From NCBI RefSeq assembly GCF_003385495.1, contig NZ_QNUH01000005.1:62001-126000 (forward strand): 64,000 bases of DNA, written 5' to 3'. The translations under genes and the position numbers were made by a program. The stretch comes from Chryseobacterium elymi (GTDB lineage: Bacteria; Bacteroidota; Bacteroidia; Flavobacteriales; Weeksellaceae). This document shows positions 60,741 to 64,000 of this stretch, in pieces. The stretch's first letter is position 1, and each line of letters begins with the position of its first letter. The notes below the pieces were generated by a model, which saw only the letters and a program-made list of their open reading frames with translations, did no database searches and was not told where the DNA came from.

Positions 60741-60776
60741 ATTGTTACATTGTTAAACTGATACATTGCTACATTA
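60741..60776. repeat. 36-bp purine-cluster repeat, copy 1
   Basis: ATTGTTACATTG, TTAAACTG and ATACATTGCTACATTA in sequence, 16 bases before the purM start. Upstream CAATGTATC (60699-60707) can pair with GATACATTG inside the repeat. Copies 2 and 3 differ at only a few bases. Confidence 0.85.
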
Positions 60777-60792
60777 ATAAAAATTATTAAAC

Positions 60793-61785
60793 ATGAGCAA
60801 CACTTACAAATCAGCAGGCGTAGACAAAGAAGAAGGGTACAAAACGGTTGATAAGATCAAAAAAGCAGTAGGCGAAACCCACAACTCAAATGTATTGAAC
60901 CATTTGGGAAGTTTTGGAGCTTTCTATGAGATCGGAGGATATAAAAACCCTGTGCTGGTTTCAGGAACAGACGGAGTGGGGACCAAGCTGAAAGTAGCTT
61001 TGGATACCAAACAGTATGACTCTATCGGTATCGACTGCTTCGCCATGTGTGCCAATGATATCCTTTGCCACGGTGCAAAACCATTATTTTTCTTAGATTA
61101 TCTAGCTTGCGGTAAGCTTGATTCAGAAATTGCTGCTGAAATCGTTCTTGGAATGGTGAAAGCATGTAAGGACAACAATTGCGCATTGATTGGTGGTGAA
61201 ACTGCTGAAATGCCGGGAATGTACCAGCCCGGAGATTATGATGTTGCCGGATTCTGTGTAGGAATTGTAGAAAAAGATCAGATCATTGATGGTTCTACTA
61301 TTAAAGCAGGAAACAAAATCATTGCTCTGCCAAGCTCAGGATTCCACTCCAACGGATTTTCATTGGTAAGAAAAGTGTTCCCTAACTTCGAAGAAGAATT
61401 TGAAGGAAAACCTTTATACGAGACTCTTTTAGTACCTACAAGATTATATTATAAAGACATCCACAAAGTATTGGAAGAAGTAAAAGTTTCCGGTATTGCC
61501 CACATTACAGGTGGTGGTCTTTATGAAAATGTTCCAAGAATTATTCCTGAAGGATTATGTGCTTCTATTGATGCTGCCAAAATCAAAATTCCTAGTGTGA
61601 TGCTTGAATTGGAAAAAAGAGGCGGAGTATCCCGAGAAGAAATGTTCGGAACCTTCAATATGGGAGTAGGGATGATCATCGTTGCAGATGCAGAGCACGC
61701 TGAAAAAGTATTGCACCTTTTAGATGATGCGTACGAAATCGGGGAAATCACGGAAGGAAGCGAGAAAATTAATTTAGCAATATAA
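60793..61785 (+). CDS. purM: Phosphoribosylformylglycinamidine cyclo-ligase
   Basis: A 330-residue AIR synthetase that closes the imidazole ring in purine synthesis, using ATP. It has GVDKEEGYKTVDKIK at the start, GTDGVGTKLKVALD, MCANDILCHGAKPLFFLDYLACG, the ATP-binding IGGETAEMPGMYQPGDYDVAGF and ITGGGLYENVPRIIP. The length and motifs are typical. purN follows after 76 bases that hold a repeat copy. Confidence 0.97.
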   Translation: MSNTYKSAGVDKEEGYKTVDKIKKAVGETHNSNVLNHLGSFGAFYEIGGYKNPVLVSGTDGVGTKLKVALDTKQYDSIGIDCFAMCANDILCHGAKPLFFLDYLACGKLDSEIAAEIVLGMVKACKDNNCALIGGETAEMPGMYQPGDYDVAGFCVGIVEKDQIIDGSTIKAGNKIIALPSSGFHSNGFSLVRKVFPNFEEEFEGKPLYETLLVPTRLYYKDIHKVLEEVKVSGIAHITGGGLYENVPRIIPEGLCASIDAAKIKIPSVMLELEKRGGVSREEMFGTFNMGVGMIIVADAEHAEKVLHLLDDAYEIGEITEGSEKINLAI

Positions 61786-61820
61786 CAATCGATCAATGTA
61801 CCAGTGTACCAATTAAATTC

Positions 61821-61856
61821 ATTGTTACATTGTTAGACTGATACATTGTTACATTA
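61821..61856. repeat. 36-bp purine-cluster repeat, copy 2
   Basis: The same 36 bases as copies 1 and 3 with two or fewer differences from each, five bases before the purN start. The preceding AATTAAATTC is shared with copy 3. Confidence 0.88.
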
Positions 61857-61861
61857 ACAAC

Positions 61862-62425
61862 ATGAAAAACATCGTTATACTCGTTTCAGGTTCCGGAACC
61901 AATCTGCAGAGAATCATAGATACCATTGACAGCGGAGAGATCCAAAATGCAAAAGTATCTTTGGTCGTGGCAGACAGAGAATGTTACGGACTTGAAAGAG
62001 CCAAAAATCATCATATAGAAAACGTTCTGATTCCCAGAGGAAAGAATTTCAGCAGTGAATTGGGAAATGTGATTCCGAAAGATACAGATCTGATCGTATT
62101 GGCGGGATTCTTATCCATTCTGAAACCTGAGTTCTGTGAAAGCTGGTCCGGAAAGATTATCAATATCCACCCGGCACTGCTTCCGAAATTCGGGGGAAAA
62201 GGAATGTGGGGAATGAATGTTCACCATGCAGTTATTGAAGCCAAAGAAAAAGTAAGCGGTGCAACCGTACATTTTGTAACTCCGGGAATTGACGAAGGGG
62301 AAGCTATTCTTCAGAAATCTTTTGAAGTAACCGCAGAAGATACTCCGGAAACCATAGCAGAGAAAGTTCACCATATTGAATATGAAATATTTCCAAAAGC
62401 CATCAATAAAGTTTTAGGAAATTAA
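61862..62425 (+). CDS. purN: Phosphoribosylglycinamide formyltransferase
   Basis: A 187-residue enzyme that formylates GAR with 10-formyltetrahydrofolate. The phosphate loop is VSGSGTNLQRI, the catalytic Asn and His are in INIHPALLPKFGGKGMWG, and the catalytic Asp region is VTPGIDEGEAI. The size is typical. It lies between purM and purH, each gap holding a repeat copy. Confidence 0.97.
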   Translation: MKNIVILVSGSGTNLQRIIDTIDSGEIQNAKVSLVVADRECYGLERAKNHHIENVLIPRGKNFSSELGNVIPKDTDLIVLAGFLSILKPEFCESWSGKIINIHPALLPKFGGKGMWGMNVHHAVIEAKEKVSGATVHFVTPGIDEGEAILQKSFEVTAEDTPETIAEKVHHIEYEIFPKAINKVLGN

Positions 62426-62469
62426 ATAATATACCAATATAACAATGTACCGGTGTGTCAATTAAATTC

Positions 62470-62505
62470 ATTGTTACATTGCTAGACTGATACATTGCTA
62501 CATTA
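62470..62505. repeat. 36-bp purine-cluster repeat, copy 3
   Basis: Third copy, in the purN-purH gap, 92 bases before purH. It shares AATTAAATTC upstream with copy 2 and TGCTAC with copy 1. Confidence 0.88.
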
Positions 62506-62531
62506 AAAAAAATCTAAGTAAATAAAAGTAA

Positions 62532-62573
62532 GGCCGGGGGTGAAAGACCGGGCTACAGTTTGAAATAGCTGTA
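62532..62573 (+). promoter_or_regulatory. Two adjacent hairpins in the purH leader
   Basis: AGGCCGG and CCGGGCT (one mismatch) form a hairpin around GGGTGAAAGA, and TACAG/CTGTA (62554-62558, 62569-62573) forms a second. They end 23 bases before the purH start. The GC-rich island stands out in AT-rich sequence. No known riboswitch consensus is matched. Confidence 0.5.
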
Positions 62574-62596
62574 AAAAGTAAAAAATTGAAAGTAAA

Positions 62597-64000
62597 ATGA
62601 GTAAAAAGAGAGTTTTAATCAGTGTTTCTGACAAAAGCGGATTGATCGAGTTCGCCCAGTTCTTGGAAGCCCGGAATTATGAGTTGATTTCTACAGGAGG
62701 AACGTTCAAACACTTGAAAGATGCTGGTTTAAATCCGATTCAGATCGATGAGGTAACCAATTTCCCTGAAATGCTGGACGGAAGAGTGAAGACCCTTCAC
62801 CCGAAAGTGCACGGAGGTCTTTTAGCAGTCCGTTCCAATGAAGAGCACATGAAAACTGTTCAGGAACACGGAATTGACCTGATCGACATGGTAATCGTAA
62901 ACCTTTATCCTTTCTTTGAAAATGTGAACAAAGACATTTCTTTACATGAGAAGGTAGAGTTTATCGACATCGGAGGTCCTTCAATGCTTCGTTCTGCCGC
63001 TAAGAATTTTGATTCCGTTACCGTAATTACCGATGTGGAAGACTATGCAACGGTAAGATTGGAAATGGAACAGAATGGTGATACCTACATCGAAACACGT
63101 AAAAAGCTTGCAGGAAAAGTATTCAACCTTACTTCAGCTTACGACGGGGCTATTTCAAGAATGCTTTTAGATGAAGAATATCCTACCTATCTTAATGCTT
63201 CATACAAAAAAGCATCAGATTTAAGATATGGTGAAAACCCTCACCAGACTGCTGCTTATTACGTTTCTACGTTTGAGAACGGTGCGATGAAAGATTTTGA
63301 ACAGCTGGGTGGTAAAGAACTTTCTTTCAACAACCTTCGTGATATGGACCTTTGCTGGAAAGTAGTCACTGAGTTCAAAGAAGAAATGGCATGTTGCGCG
63401 GTGAAGCATTCTACACCTTGTGGAGTAGCGATCGGAACTTCAGCTTTAGAAACTTACCAAAAGACTTTCGAATGTGACCCGGTTTCTATTTTTGGCGGAA
63501 TTGTTGCAATGAACTACAAAATCGATGCGGCTACAGCTGAAGAACTGAACAAAACGTTCCTTGAGATCGTAATGGCTCCGGAATTTGATGAAGCAGCTCT
63601 TGAAGTTTTAAGAAAAAAGAAAAACCTTAGAATTATAAAAATCGTTAACCCTGTTTCTGATAAACAAACGTGGGTGAAGATCGATGGTGGTATCCTGGTT
63701 CAGGATAATGACACTCATTTCTCAGACGATATCAAGGTAGTAACTGATATACAGCCTTCAGAAGAGCAGAAAAAAGCGCTTCTTTTCTCCCAGAGAGTGG
63801 TGAAGTATGTAAAATCTAATGCAATTGTTGTTTCCAATGGTATTCAGGCCTTCGGAATCGGTGGCGGACAGGTGAACAGAATCTGGGCTACTGAACAGGC
63901 CATCGAAAGAGCAAAAGAAAAATTCATAGGAGATCTTGTTTTAGCTTCCGACGCGTTTTTCCCTTTCCGTGACGTGGTAGATTTCTGCGCTAAAGAAGGA
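62597..64000 (+). CDS. purH: Bifunctional AICAR transformylase/IMP cyclohydrolase, cut by the window edge
   Basis: The first 468 codons of a protein usually about 505-520 residues; no stop occurs before the edge. The N-terminal cyclohydrolase domain (about 1-150) has [28 protein letters not shown] and [14 protein letters not shown]. The AICAR transformylase part has [28 protein letters not shown] (catalytic Lys-His) and [12 protein letters not shown]. It performs the last two steps to IMP. It follows purM and purN. Confidence 0.97.
   Translation, partial: MSKKRVLISVSDKSGLIEFAQFLEARNYELISTGGTFKHLKDAGLNPIQIDEVTNFPEMLDGRVKTLHPKVHGGLLAVRSNEEHMKTVQEHGIDLIDMVIVNLYPFFENVNKDISLHEKVEFIDIGGPSMLRSAAKNFDSVTVITDVEDYATVRLEMEQNGDTYIETRKKLAGKVFNLTSAYDGAISRMLLDEEYPTYLNASYKKASDLRYGENPHQTAAYYVSTFENGAMKDFEQLGGKELSFNNLRDMDLCWKVVTEFKEEMACCAVKHSTPCGVAIGTSALETYQKTFECDPVSIFGGIVAMNYKIDAATAEELNKTFLEIVMAPEFDEAALEVLRKKKNLRIIKIVNPVSDKQTWVKIDGGILVQDNDTHFSDDIKVVTDIQPSEEQKKALLFSQRVVKYVKSNAIVVSNGIQAFGIGGGQVNRIWATEQAIERAKEKFIGDLVLASDAFFPFRDVVDFCAKEG

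Noticed and set aside
62521..62596. ZTP or purine riboswitch before purH
   Set aside because: There are hairpins but the conserved blocks of the pfl/ZTP and purine aptamers are absent.
1..64000. tRNA, rRNA, insertion sequence or prophage
   Set aside because: I found no cloverleaf, rRNA segment, transposase, integrase or phage gene on either strand.

Overview
The window looks like chromosome from a flavobacterium of the Chryseobacterium type (Bacteroidota, Weeksellaceae). The evidence is low-to-moderate GC, RNase Y next to ZapA and a 6S-Flavo-like RNA, a SusC/SusD starch locus, double-glycine peptide precursors with KKxDLKNIIGG-like leaders, and promoters of the Bacteroidota form TTG-N19-TAnnTTTG. 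There is no rRNA, tRNA, CRISPR array, phage or recognisable transposase. Most of the window is ordinary core chromosome with short accessory patches.

Layout. 1-2.9 kb: end of an outer-membrane barrel gene, a coiled-coil protein overlapping zapA, a 6S RNA, rny. 2.9-5.0 kb: an MFS transporter and two small six-cysteine peptide precursors (the second only 58 aa), with a third, frameshifted relative near 10.8 kb. 5.1-8.9 kb: YeiH-type exporter with its LysR regulator, then a ClC antiporter of apparent fluoride type behind a clear fluoride riboswitch. 8.9-25.5 kb: housekeeping genes (thioesterase, ArsC-like, gcvT, idi, serA-like, mscL, NAD(P)HX repair, lgt, yidD, rarA) mixed with secreted proteins of unknown role. 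25.8-30.6 kb: pheA, thioesterase, dnaA, low-molecular-weight phosphatase, RsmI-like methylase.

30.6-31.3 kb holds a GxxExxY gene inside a pair of 17-bp inverted repeats, which looks like a small mobile module. 31.4-45.7 kb: a baeRF-like protein, DUF4349 and DUF2891 proteins, an AraC-regulated TolC/HlyD/MFS efflux set followed by a TonB-dependent siderophore receptor and a siderophore-interacting reductase, a methyltransferase and metG. 46-57.6 kb is a starch/maltooligosaccharide locus: SusC, SusD and SusE bind and import at the outer membrane, GH97 and GH13 enzymes cut the glucans, and an MFS sugar porter probably carries products across the inner membrane.

57.8-60.5 kb holds a divergent azoreductase/HxlR pair with an inverted-repeat operator, a pirin and an FMN reductase. 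60.5 kb to the end is purM-purN-purH (purH cut by the edge). It is preceded by a compact promoter, 24-codon ORF and terminator, and carries three copies of a 36-bp intergenic repeat.

The most interesting items are the six-cysteine GG peptides with their poly-A frameshifted relative, the GxxExxY inverted-repeat element, the riboswitch-controlled ClC, and the mini-transcript and repeats in the purine cluster. Heptanucleotide tandem arrays recur in several intergenic regions.
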